Assembly (NCBI GenBank): GCA_020437395.1
Contig: JAGQWJ010000002.1
Span: 1 to 64,000 of the forward strand
Direction of reading: 5' to 3'
From: Ignavibacteriota bacterium
GTDB taxonomy: Bacteria; Bacteroidota; Ignavibacteria; Kapaibacteriales; UBA2268
Length of the DNA stretch: 64,000 bases
Shown: positions 53,901 through 61,756 of the stretch, piece by piece
Layout: every line of letters starts with the position of its first letter
Position numbering within the stretch: position 1 is the first letter of the stretch
The notes under the pieces: model-generated
The model's input: only the letters and a program-made list of their open reading frames with translations
What the model was told of the DNA's origin: nothing
The model's database searches: none
Program-made: the position numbers and the translations under genes

Positions 53901-53948
53901 TCTGACAATGAATCAGTAGTTACATTATCAGTAATAATTCAGAAATAA
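50937..53948 (+). CDS. FG-GAP/ASPIC (CRTAC1-like) secreted protein with T9SS sorting domain
   Basis: A 1003-residue secreted protein. Signal peptide (LFILFFVLALSATQLFSQ), then VCBS/FG-GAP repeats with calcium-binding motifs (DLDNDGDLDIVT, DYDLDGNIDLYV, DFDNDGDMDLLE, DFDNDGRQDIAL, DFDMDGDQDLFV) forming a propeller. ASPIC/UnbV (GLGHFAGMQPFIKTFGIGKQ) follows, then HYDIN/SPD-2-like Ig repeats (from about 590 to 900), and a C-terminal T9SS domain (SITPNPVNQSSKLIIES). Known CRTAC1-type proteins are surface adhesins or polymer-binding proteins. The role here is inferred from architecture only. Confidence 0.93.
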   Translation: MRKLFILFFVLALSATQLFSQTWFNEISDAAGLSETKGFRVWLADVNGDDYPDLLWGGDKGALFNSIYLMMNVPNPDQNSSVKRIFQDYTAESGLQKSRIDTNISRTVDIAALADLDNDGDLDIVTSIYTHRVQNYKSTGDRSEVMLNDGNGHFTLVDNHGLDDFNYASSLELGLTNTTGLSFLDYDLDGNIDLYVGTWFAHYGEGADVYMGNFLFKGNGDGTFQEGIRLGATEPLYGTNVTDWNNDGWPDIINSPYCRTPGQFFKNVNGEFIEASFEAGYNAQKLGGDHGQNLCQWEANPADFDNDGDMDLLEVKVHGGYNPGEGRTTISLNAGIENGYKYEWDLKRINRAAPMESHLGDQGGTWFDFDNDGRQDIALGQNSYPSANIYGQERLYLLHQDESGTFNEVLPSVTKLDTLKEAHSMEPADFDMDGDQDLFVSRIVRETIIENGEPKNINYNAIELVENKKAEENNFIQIKLDKNSTIQNANGAYIGAKIFVYTGENTQKQEIQSGLGHFAGMQPFIKTFGIGKQTTIDSIVVIYPNKAQDRVVLYTLPINTLVRIGDEVTYVDMTNSESKLLTTLEYGNFNFGRGNVNKTTTKNLELVNLSMKNDSPITITKVEMEGDPELKFDSSILPITVCCKDSVLNLPISLTPSKRTEYTSKITIYNNSDNVPVLTTNVFAEGFEPKPVLSVNSTLIKFEGVWVDSTQKFVAEFMNSGEDDLEIISIKLNGNEEVFTITEDTPITLQRGEKTLVGITFTPNQKNTFKSNLDIVSNAYNKDTLSSIDLIGICDGPNSILKTDAGFVIVFGDVPVNSSKERILKLSNDGEGELLVNSIEIDPVGEFSHSVENFPLRITNDYDLTLKFSPKSEEFSTAQLIINSDAVNEPKFEKKMTGNGVVISSVDMWENGNKTYHFSITPNPVNQSSKLIIESLDPSNAGQLSAEMYDATGMKVMNLFSPRHISNNTEFDLEVSNLVSGTYYIRIYSDNESVVTLSVIIQK

Positions 53949-53953
53949 AAAAA

Positions 53954-53996
53954 AGCAAAACCTTATTTGCTTTGGAGGGCTAATTGAGGTTTTGCT
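53954..53996. terminator. Long-loop hairpin downstream of the CRTAC1-like gene
   Basis: AGCAAAACCT ... AGGTTTTGCT, a perfect 10-bp stem with a 23-base loop, five bases after the stop codon. The T-run lies on the minus-strand side, so it is a good terminator only in that direction. On the plus strand it may still act as an end or a processing structure. Confidence 0.55.
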
Positions 53997-54180
53997 CTGG
54001 GCTTAAAATGAATATACTTATAATACGCTTGAATTTTTAATAGGTTATACTAAAATGAAAGTTTTTGAGTGATTTTTATTGCTAAATTTAATTTCATAGT
54101 AACATATTCATTTTTTTATTCTTATTAGTAATTATTGATTATATTGTAAATCAGTACTTTTCGCAAAAAATGGATTTAAC

Positions 54181-54831
54181 TTGAGTTTATTAGTTCAAAT
54201 AATTGGACACCTTTCGAATGTCTTATACATAGTAGGTGCATCTTTCGAAAAGATGATTTGGCTAAGAAGTACATTGATTTTAGCTGCGTTACTAGAATTG
54301 TACTATTCATTTAATATTACGGATGAACCACTATGGACTGATATTATCTGGTCAGTTATCTTTGTTGGCACTAATTTATGGTGGATTTCAGTTCTCTACT
54401 ACGAAAAGTTAACACTCAACCTCGGAGAACGTGAGAAAAAAATGCTAGAATTAACTTTCAGTAAAATGAACCCTATTCATTTTAAAAAGTTAGTTAAACT
54501 TGGTACTATTAGAACAGTACCTGAAAATACTTGTCTAATAAAAGAGAACACTCACATAAATGAACTAATGCTCATTACTAAAGGATTAATCAAAATAACT
54601 CGTAATGATAAAATATTAGCTTATGTGAAAGACGGTAGATTTGTTGGAGAGATGAGTTTTATGTCAGGTGCAACTACCACAGCTAACTGCGATACTTTAG
54701 AAGAAACTGAAATGATAGTTTGGGACAAGACATTGCTCACTGATTTCTTAAAGAAAAACGAAAATATCAAAAAAGAACTTAATGATGTATTCAGTGAAGA
54801 CTTAATAAAAAAATTAGTAGCTGATAATTAA
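54181..54831 (+). CDS. Popeye-like membrane protein with cyclic-nucleotide-binding domain
   Basis: A 216-residue protein starting with TTG. Three closely spaced membrane helices (residues about 5-20, 28-45, 52-73) are followed by a cNMP-binding fold at about 90-205, including LIKENTHINELMLITKG and FVGEMSFMSG where a cyclic nucleotide phosphate-binding turn would be. This three-helix-plus-cNMP-fold layout is that of Popeye-domain (POPDC) proteins, which also have distant bacterial relatives. It lacks a helix-turn-helix. The end overlaps the convergent MBL gene by four bases (TTAA). Ligand unknown. Confidence 0.82.
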   Translation: MSLLVQIIGHLSNVLYIVGASFEKMIWLRSTLILAALLELYYSFNITDEPLWTDIIWSVIFVGTNLWWISVLYYEKLTLNLGEREKKMLELTFSKMNPIHFKKLVKLGTIRTVPENTCLIKENTHINELMLITKGLIKITRNDKILAYVKDGRFVGEMSFMSGATTTANCDTLEETEMIVWDKTLLTDFLKKNENIKKELNDVFSEDLIKKLVADN

Positions 54832-55673
54832 TCGAAAATATATCTTACACCAGGCACTGCCAAACCATAAAAGTCACTATGGTCATGGTTTGCATAATCA
54901 TCACCGTAATGCATTAGTATTATTTTCTTTTTCAAATCTTCAGGTAAAGTTCTCAAAGAGTCAATGTCTGCATGAACTGGATTCGGGGCAAAGGAACAAT
55001 CATGAAAAAAATATTCCGCCTTATCTTCGTACTCATCTATTAATTCTTTATCAAATTTAGTATCACCTGAAAAGAATACTTTACTATCTATAAGTAAACC
55101 ATAAGTAATAAAAGCATCTTCAGTTTTGACTGCTTGACCAGGTATGTGATTAGTATGGAAAAACTCTAAATTGATACCTTTGAAATTAATATGATGTTTA
55201 ACTCGACCATCTTTTTTAATTAATTCAGGTGTTACATAGTCAAAGTAGCTATCAAACGACATTTCGTTTTCATACTTACCTAATTCGTTATATCTAAGTC
55301 CACCTTTTAATGACTCTTCCCAAAGCACGTTCCTATATTCATCAGGAATAATCATTGTTAATCTTGGCTTACCATTAGGTTGACCAAAATATCTATTCTT
55401 TAATGTCAAATATTCTAAGCCACCTATATGGTCAGAATGGCTATGAGTGGGTAAAACATTCTCAATATCAAGAATATCAACTCCTGTGACAGGCTTAAGT
55501 GCGAATGGAGCTGTAAGCCCAAAATCAACTAATATATGTGTATCACCTTTAATGATGATAATATTGTTGTTCCCCAAAGATTCGGAGAACGCAGTCCCTG
55601 ATCCTATAAAAACAATCTCTAACTTTCCTTCATTTCTTAAGGATAGTTTATCTTCTATCTTAATTTTCTTCAT
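54828..55673 (-). CDS. RNase Z-like metallo-beta-lactamase-fold hydrolase
   Basis: A 281-residue MBL-fold protein. Metal motif I is THSHSDHIGG (around residue 76), followed by HINFKGINLEFFHTNHIPGQ, then FFSGDTKFDKEL with the bridging Asp, and a C-terminal HYGDD with His. The pattern fits RNase Z/arylsulfatase-like members rather than beta-lactamases; the RNase Z exosite arm is not clearly present. It would be a phosphodiesterase or hydrolase in the cytoplasm. Possible roles: tRNA 3' processing or small-molecule hydrolysis; not decided by sequence. Confidence 0.88.
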   Translation of the reverse strand: MKKIKIEDKLSLRNEGKLEIVFIGSGTAFSESLGNNNIIIIKGDTHILVDFGLTAPFALKPVTGVDILDIENVLPTHSHSDHIGGLEYLTLKNRYFGQPNGKPRLTMIIPDEYRNVLWEESLKGGLRYNELGKYENEMSFDSYFDYVTPELIKKDGRVKHHINFKGINLEFFHTNHIPGQAVKTEDAFITYGLLIDSKVFFSGDTKFDKELIDEYEDKAEYFFHDCSFAPNPVHADIDSLRTLPEDLKKKIILMHYGDDYANHDHSDFYGLAVPGVRYIFD

Positions 55674-55831
55674 ATTTTTATTTCACAAATTGTGTGCCAT
55701 TTAGTCTTTTCAATATATATAATAACACTATAAGTAAGACGTACTTTGTAAACTTTTGTAAATTTTTAGAAAAAATAATCATTAATATACACAATTTATG
55801 ATTATATTTTTATTAAATAAGGTAAATTCAT

Positions 55832-55847
55832 TTAACTTTTCAGTTAA
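55832..55847 (-). terminator. Small hairpin after the aminotransferase gene
   Basis: TTAACT-GAAA-AGTTAA on the minus strand, a 6-bp AT-rich stem with a GAAA loop directly after the stop codon. It has no T-run, so its termination role is weak. Confidence 0.3.
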
Positions 55848-57134
55848 TTAGACAGATATCTCATTTATTGCCTGAACTAATTTATCTAAATCTTCCTCAT
55901 TAGTATATATATTCGGTGTTACTCTAACTCCATCAAAATGCTCATGTTTAATAGCTACAGTATGTATTTTGTACTTGCTAAATAATTTCTGATCAATCTC
56001 GCTCCCAGTCATTCCCTTTATTCCAAAATTTGCTAAAGCACAAGAGAACTCGGGTTTAAGCGATGTATTCATATATACTTTCGGATTATCTAATACTCTC
56101 GTTGCCCAATAACTCTTTAAGTAATGAAGTCTTTCCTGTTTCCTTTTAGTTGTTATCATATTGTGAAAATCTAAAGAATATCCTATGGCCATTTCTTTCG
56201 CAAAACTCCTAGTCCCAAGAGATTCAAATTTTCTTATATTATCGCCATCTGGTTCATCTGAAGAAAGTAAAGCCCATACGTTTTTTATTTTCTCTTTCTT
56301 TATATACATCAGGCCACTACCAAATGGTGCACAAAGCCATTTGTGTAAACTAGTACCAAAATAATCAGCACCTAATTCGGGTATTTTATATTCTAAATGT
56401 GCAAATGAATGGGCGCCATCAACTATTACTTCTATCCCTCTTTTGTGGGCTTCATCTGCAATTTTTCTAACTGGAATTATCTGTCCAGTCCAATTTATAA
56501 TATGTGTAAGGTGGACTATTTTTGTTTTTGATGTAAATAAGTCGGTGTAAAGCTTGACTATACTTTCATCATTATCCAATGGTAAAGGTAAAATTGCTTT
56601 TTTTAGAATAACTCCGTCTCTTTTAGCTCTCTGATTCCACGCATTATTCATATTTGGGTAATCAAAGTTTGACATAACAATCTCATCACCCTTTCTCAGA
56701 TTTAGACCGAATATTATGGTGTTGAGTCCTTCGGTACTATTTCTATTAATTGCAATTTCTTCAGGGGAACACCCAGCTAATTGTGCCAGATTTTCTCTAA
56801 GTGGCTCCCTTCCTGCATCGATTATTCTCCACATATAGTATGAAGGGGCTTCGTTCGACATTCTATTATATTTGTCTTGAGCATCCTGCGTTATTTTTGG
56901 TTGTGGACTAACTCCACCATTATTCAGATTTATTATGTTCCTAGATACTGTAAATGAGTCTCTGACCCAATTCCAGAAAATTTGGTCACTTGCTCTCAAC
57001 TCTTCGTCCATTGCTAGATTTTCAATTGATGCTGCTTTTATGCCGCTACTTAATGCAGATTCTATCATTGTATGAACCGATGCTGTTCCCAATATTGCTG
57101 CCATATTTTTTACAAAACCTCTTCTGGAAGACAT
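55848..57134 (-). CDS. Class V aminotransferase-fold PLP protein with Tat-like leader
   Basis: A 428-residue PLP enzyme. The N-terminus SSRRGFVKNMAAILGTASVH has a twin Arg and a hydrophobic run typical of Tat signals, suggesting export. The fold-type I domain shows NNGGVSPQPKITQDAQDKYN, NRNSTEGLNTIIFGL, and the PLP lysine in FGTSLHKWLCAPFGSGLM. It resembles isopenicillin-N-epimerase/cysteine desulfurase-like members. The substrate is unknown. If export is real it would be an unusual periplasmic PLP enzyme. Four bases separate it from the beta-CASP gene downstream in coordinates. Confidence 0.88.
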   Translation of the reverse strand: MSSRRGFVKNMAAILGTASVHTMIESALSSGIKAASIENLAMDEELRASDQIFWNWVRDSFTVSRNIINLNNGGVSPQPKITQDAQDKYNRMSNEAPSYYMWRIIDAGREPLRENLAQLAGCSPEEIAINRNSTEGLNTIIFGLNLRKGDEIVMSNFDYPNMNNAWNQRAKRDGVILKKAILPLPLDNDESIVKLYTDLFTSKTKIVHLTHIINWTGQIIPVRKIADEAHKRGIEVIVDGAHSFAHLEYKIPELGADYFGTSLHKWLCAPFGSGLMYIKKEKIKNVWALLSSDEPDGDNIRKFESLGTRSFAKEMAIGYSLDFHNMITTKRKQERLHYLKSYWATRVLDNPKVYMNTSLKPEFSCALANFGIKGMTGSEIDQKLFSKYKIHTVAIKHEHFDGVRVTPNIYTNEEDLDKLVQAINEISV

Positions 57135-57138
57135 AATA

Positions 57139-58518
57139 TTACTCCTGATTCTTTAATTCAAACATCTCGTATAGCTCCGGTATAGTGCAATCCCAGCCGA
57201 AAGTATCCTTTAGTTTTACTCTAAAAGCGTCTGCAGAATGTGGTTCACCGTGTACTATGAAAACCTTTTTTGGTTTATATTCTATATCACTTAACCAATC
57301 TATCAATTCAGATTGGTCTGCATGAGCTGATAGAGCTGTCAAATTATAAATTTCTGCTCTAACATTATAGTATTTGCCGTAAATTTTAATTTCAGACGCA
57401 CCTTCTAATAGTTGTCTGCCCCTAGTACCCTCAGCTTGATATCCGGCAAGCATAACTGTAGTAGTTGGTTCTTCAATATATTCAGTTAAGTAGTTCAAAA
57501 CTCTTCCACCAGTAACCATTCCGCTACCTGCAATTATTATTTTGGGTTGCTTATTATCCATAATATTAAGAGTTTCTCTGAAATCTTTTACTATTTTAAA
57601 AGCATTACACATTTTGATACTCTTATCTTCACTTAACTTGTGCCAGCTTTTATTATTTCTGAATACTTCCAATACATTGTTACCCATCGGACTATCCATT
57701 ATCATTGGCATCATTGGTATTTTCCCTTTCTCTCTCAGTTGCCAAAGTATATACATTAATGTCTGAGCTCTTTCAACTGCAAAACTAGGGATTATCAGTG
57801 TACCATTTTTTTCATAAGTGTGATGAATTAGTCTGCTTAACTCAACTTCGAGATCTAAATCTTTATGAACCCTATCACCATAAGTAGATTCTACAAGTAA
57901 ATAATCTGCTTTTTGTGGTTTCTTCGGTGATTCTAACAAAAAGTCGTCTTTTCTGCCAACATCACCAGAGAATACAATAATTTCTCCACATACATCTAGT
58001 TCTATAAACGTAGAACCTAATATATGTCCGTTATATTGAAATCGTACTTTTATTTCTGGAAATAATTCAATCCATTCACCTTCTTCTATCGGTTTGAACC
58101 TTGAGATAGCATTCTCTGCATCCGCCATATCATAAAGTGGTTCTGCAATTTCATGTTTCGAATAGCCCTCTCTATTAGCCCTTTCAGCCTCTTCATCTTG
58201 GATTTTAGCACTATCTCTAATAATAATGGAGGCTATATCTAATGTAGGTTTAGTCCCTTTGATATGTCCATTGAATCCCATTTTGACTAATCTAGGTAAA
58301 AAGGCGGAGTGGTCGGCATGACCGTGAGTCAATAAGATAACGTCAATATCTGAAACCTTCACAGGAGGATAGTTCCAGTTTAACAATCTCAGTTTTTTAA
58401 GACCTTGAAACATACCACAATCAATAAGTATTTTCTTATCTTCTGCCTCTATTAAATATTTAGAACCTGTTACAGTTCCAGCAGCACCAAGAAAGTGAAT
58501 ATTAAATTTTCTACTCAT
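57139..58518 (-). CDS. Beta-CASP metallo-beta-lactamase RNA nuclease
   Basis: A 459-residue protein from the ATG at 58518 (an ATG at 58539 would overlap the upstream gene). The start KFNIHFLGAAGTVTGSKYL is typical. Motif II is LLTHGHADHSAFLP. The beta-CASP region has PSFAVERAQTLMYIL, SGMVTGGRVLNYL and LSAHADQSEL, and the end is VHGEPHSADAF. Bacterial homologues are 5'-3' exo/endoribonucleases related to CPSF73 and RNase J. It sits two bases after the stop of the ATP-cone nuclease gene, so they form an operon and may cooperate. Confidence 0.94.
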   Translation of the reverse strand: MSRKFNIHFLGAAGTVTGSKYLIEAEDKKILIDCGMFQGLKKLRLLNWNYPPVKVSDIDVILLTHGHADHSAFLPRLVKMGFNGHIKGTKPTLDIASIIIRDSAKIQDEEAERANREGYSKHEIAEPLYDMADAENAISRFKPIEEGEWIELFPEIKVRFQYNGHILGSTFIELDVCGEIIVFSGDVGRKDDFLLESPKKPQKADYLLVESTYGDRVHKDLDLEVELSRLIHHTYEKNGTLIIPSFAVERAQTLMYILWQLREKGKIPMMPMIMDSPMGNNVLEVFRNNKSWHKLSEDKSIKMCNAFKIVKDFRETLNIMDNKQPKIIIAGSGMVTGGRVLNYLTEYIEEPTTTVMLAGYQAEGTRGRQLLEGASEIKIYGKYYNVRAEIYNLTALSAHADQSELIDWLSDIEYKPKKVFIVHGEPHSADAFRVKLKDTFGWDCTIPELYEMFELKNQE

Positions 58519-58520
58519 TT

Positions 58521-59369
58521 TTAAATAACTCTCCTGCATAATTCATTTGCCTCTTTTAAAACTGAATTACGTTTTGAATTTTTCAGATCAATACTTTTAA
58601 GCAAATCTGGATTATCACACAAATCAATTACAAGTATTACGTTTGCTTCTAGTAGAAGCTGTTTCTCTCTTTTCGTTAGGCTGGTTAAACTAGTGATTGG
58701 GTATAACCCAGATACGTCTATTCTTTCTCTGAGACTACTACCCCTTGGAGAATCCCAACTAACTAAACTTAATCCTGAACAATTACCATATTGAATAGCG
58801 TCTGATGTAAATCTTGTGTTAGTAATTATCCAACCTTTGTAAGTTTCATCTTTTTCAGCGCGATATTTCATTTTTGCTTTCTTAACGTCTTCGAATCTTG
58901 ATTTTATATAAAGAGGAATTTTGATATCGCATTTCCGCGATTGTATGCTGTGGAATTTACATTCTATTATATAAACTTGATTATCTTTCTTAGCTAAAAC
59001 GTCTATTTCATGGCTTACACAATGTCCTTCTAAAATTATTCCAACTTGCACTGTGAATCCTTGATACTGCATCAATTTTGAGATAAATTTCTCAAAATTG
59101 TAACCTGTTGGACCTAATTCTAATATTGCCTTTTTTAGTTTATATCTTGCAGCTGTTGGCCTTGAAGTCTTTTTTAATAATTGAAATGCCTTTTTGTAAA
59201 TATCTTTAGTAGTTATACCATCAAAAAGTTCATTTTTTATATTTCTAACAATGTAATGAATTGCCTCATCTGAAGCTCCTGATCTTTCTAATGAATTTAT
59301 TAATTTCAATTCATCGAAATAATCTTCTTCACCTGACATTTTAGTTATTTTATGCTTCTTACTATTCAT
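58521..59369 (-). CDS. ATP-cone domain protein with PD-(D/E)XK nuclease domain
   Basis: A 282-residue three-part protein. Residues 6-85 resemble the ATP-cone: ITKMSGEEDYFDELKLINSL to ARYKLKKAI. A nuclease-like domain (90-205) has HEIDVLAKKDNQVYIIECKF, the D-x(n)-ExK signature (Asp123, Glu136, Lys138), as in Mrr/DUF2034-type nucleases. The last part (224-280, LTSLTKREKQLLLEANVILV) is a short helical segment resembling a helix-hairpin-helix or alpha-CTD-like fold. It is the first gene of the pair with the beta-CASP nuclease. Whether it is activated by nucleotides is inferred only. Confidence 0.85.
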   Translation of the reverse strand: MNSKKHKITKMSGEEDYFDELKLINSLERSGASDEAIHYIVRNIKNELFDGITTKDIYKKAFQLLKKTSRPTAARYKLKKAILELGPTGYNFEKFISKLMQYQGFTVQVGIILEGHCVSHEIDVLAKKDNQVYIIECKFHSIQSRKCDIKIPLYIKSRFEDVKKAKMKYRAEKDETYKGWIITNTRFTSDAIQYGNCSGLSLVSWDSPRGSSLRERIDVSGLYPITSLTSLTKREKQLLLEANVILVIDLCDNPDLLKSIDLKNSKRNSVLKEANELCRRVI

Positions 59370-59566
59370 ATTCTAATTATTTTGTCAACTAAATAACAAT
59401 ATAACAATTTAGTAATACATTTTATCAATGAAAAGAATTCATTAACAAATAGGTAATATTTTCACTATGCAAAAAGTCCTAAAACAATAAATCTAAATAA
59501 ATTTTTGAAATTATTACCAATTCTATTAATTTGTCAAGAATACTAACATATCTGATAGAATTAAGA

Positions 59567-60913
59567 ATGAAAAATACTGTTTTATTTGTTTTCTTATTGT
59601 TTTTTATAGTGTCTTGTAAAACTCTTCAAAATGATGGAGAAAATTATGTAGCAGATGAGACTCCGCCTTTAGGGTATAATCCAATATTTATTACAAACAA
59701 AGTCGAATATGACGCTAGTAATAAAGACTCGCTTCAAGTGAATATAAGTAATGTTAGATACGAAGGCAATAAGACTTCAGCATTCGTACATCTGATAAAT
59801 GATAATAATAATTTGCTCACAAATGCTAGTAAAAAAGATAAAATTTGGTGCCAAGTTATCGATTCGACTAATTTGGGGGAGAGACTAATAAAATCTGAAA
59901 TATTAGAATACAAAGACATAAATAGTTCTCCTATTTCTTTGGCTATAGTTATGGATCACTCTGGTTCAATGGGAGAAGAAAGAGCAAAAAATATGCAATT
60001 AGCAGTTCAAAAACTGATAGAAAATAAAAGAAACAAAGACCGAATTACACTTATAAGATATGACAATAAAATAGCTCTTCACGGTGGCCCTGAAAGTGAT
60101 GTTAGTAAGTTAAAGGCGTCACATCAGATTAATGGTTTGCAAGGATACGGTAGTTTGACTGCAACAAGAGATGCTATTATCGAAGCGGTTTCCGTTCTCG
60201 AAAAAGAACCTCTCACACACAAAAGGGCTGTTGTTGTTTTTACAGATGGTTATGACAATTCTTCAAAACTTGAGATTGATGATGTCGTCAAAGCTGCTCG
60301 TGAGAAAAATATATTTGTCTCAACTGTTGATTATGGTTATAATGTTAATGAGAAAATGCTAAAAGAGATTGCTAATAGGACTTATGGCATCTATCACCAT
60401 ATTTATTTGACGCACGAGTTTGATTATGTATTCGAAGATATCTACAACCGATTGAGTAACTATTATCTAATTGAATATGATGTAGATAGTTTTGGCGATC
60501 ACAAACTAAAGTTAAAAATCTGTGTTGATGGAAAAGAATTCTTTGATGAATTTAGTTATAATAACACACCGCCTGTTGGTAGTTTAGTGTTACTCAATGT
60601 TCTTTTTGACCACGATAAATCTACTTTGAAAAAAGAATCAAAAAAAGCTGTTAAAATGCTTGCTGATTATATGAAAAATAATCCAGAGCTAAACATTGAA
60701 TTACATGGGCATACTGACAATACTGGTAATCCAGATTACAATCTGAAACTTTCTGACAAAAGGGCTGAAACTGTCAAAAATGAATTAGTATCACTAGGTA
60801 TTGAAGATAAAAAAATTAGTTTTATTGGTCACGGTGACACTAAACCTATTGCCGATAATAATACAAACGATGGTAGAGCAAACAATAGAAGAACTGAATT
60901 TCTACTAAAATAA
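59567..60913 (+). CDS. VWA-domain lipoprotein with C-terminal OmpA domain
   Basis: A 448-residue lipoprotein from the ATG at 59567 (a TTG at 59531 would put 12 residues before a good signal peptide). Lipobox IVSC at about residue 17. A VWA domain follows with MIDAS VMDHSGSMGEERAKNM and VVVFTDGYDNSSK. The C-terminal OmpA domain has LFDHDKSTLKKESKKAVKML, ELHGHTDNTGNPDYNLKLSD and GRANNRRTEF. It would be anchored in a membrane and bind peptidoglycan, exposing the VWA domain. The gap to the EEP gene is only six bases. Confidence 0.92.
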   Translation: MKNTVLFVFLLFFIVSCKTLQNDGENYVADETPPLGYNPIFITNKVEYDASNKDSLQVNISNVRYEGNKTSAFVHLINDNNNLLTNASKKDKIWCQVIDSTNLGERLIKSEILEYKDINSSPISLAIVMDHSGSMGEERAKNMQLAVQKLIENKRNKDRITLIRYDNKIALHGGPESDVSKLKASHQINGLQGYGSLTATRDAIIEAVSVLEKEPLTHKRAVVVFTDGYDNSSKLEIDDVVKAAREKNIFVSTVDYGYNVNEKMLKEIANRTYGIYHHIYLTHEFDYVFEDIYNRLSNYYLIEYDVDSFGDHKLKLKICVDGKEFFDEFSYNNTPPVGSLVLLNVLFDHDKSTLKKESKKAVKMLADYMKNNPELNIELHGHTDNTGNPDYNLKLSDKRAETVKNELVSLGIEDKKISFIGHGDTKPIADNNTNDGRANNRRTEFLLK

Positions 60914-60919
60914 TATTAT

Positions 60920-61756
60920 TTATTCAAGTTTAAATTTCAAAATCACGGGGCAGTGGTCCGAAACTTTTTGTGCTTTTTCTTCATTAAACATAGAATTAAT
61001 ATCAATCATAGCGAGTGAAGGTAATATTGCTTTTTCTTTCATAGATTGACTTACTATAATATGGTCAATTGATTTCCATATTGAGTATTTACAACTCATC
61101 AAACTGCTTGTTAAAAAATCGAAATCATCATTTTCTAAAGCCGTGATATTACTGTTCTTTTTCAGAGGATTATCATTGAAATCTCCAAGCAAGATTATAT
61201 CTCGGTCATTATGTTTGCGAACTAACTTCTCAATTTCACTAAGTAGTGTTGTTGATTGCTCTTGTCTTATATCAAAACTTCTTGACTTTTTAAAAGGTGT
61301 ATCGTCATATCTTGACGTTGATTTGAAATGAAAAGAACCTACAAGAAAATCGAATCCTTCAAAATTACAATAAGCTAATATACCTGGTCTCAAATCCTTA
61401 TTACCAAGAGATAATTCATCCATTTGATAAGTATTTAAAATTTCAATATTTTTATTGATTATAAGAGCAGTCTTTTGCTCTTTAGGATATGATGAAGTAA
61501 TTATATTGTAGTATGATGTATCAATTACTCTTTGAATAGCTGCTACGTTTTCAACTTCTTGTAGAGCTAAAATATCTGGATTTATAGTTCTTATAACTTG
61601 TGAAATATTGTCTAAGTCAACTTTATCCCTTGGTTCTTTGTCATTGATACCATCACCAAGCCAAGCTATATTAAATGTGCCTACTGTAACCTCATTATTT
61701 GTTCCACAACTTGTGAAAAGCAAAAAAGAAACGATTACAAGTAGTAGATTTCTCAT
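60920..61756 (-). CDS. Endonuclease/exonuclease/phosphatase-family lipoprotein
   Basis: A 278-residue lipoprotein from the ATG at 61756, which overlaps the proline dehydrogenase stop by four bases (ATGA); an upstream start would remove the lipobox TSC at about residue 17. The EEP fold shows VGTFNIAWLGDG, NPDILALQEVENV (the catalytic Glu), LLGDFNDNPLKKNSN and a C-terminal VSDHCPVILKF with the active His. Substrate could be nucleic acid, a phospholipid or a phosphate ester. Secretion by the lipoprotein route suggests a periplasmic or surface role. Confidence 0.92.
   Translation of the reverse strand: MRNLLLVIVSFLLFTSCGTNNEVTVGTFNIAWLGDGINDKEPRDKVDLDNISQVIRTINPDILALQEVENVAAIQRVIDTSYYNIITSSYPKEQKTALIINKNIEILNTYQMDELSLGNKDLRPGILAYCNFEGFDFLVGSFHFKSTSRYDDTPFKKSRSFDIRQEQSTTLLSEIEKLVRKHNDRDIILLGDFNDNPLKKNSNITALENDDFDFLTSSLMSCKYSIWKSIDHIIVSQSMKEKAILPSLAMIDINSMFNEEKAQKVSDHCPVILKFKLE

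Noticed and set aside
59531-59566. TTG start for the VWA-OmpA lipoprotein
   Set aside because: It adds 12 residues ahead of a good lipoprotein signal; the ATG at 59567 is preferred.
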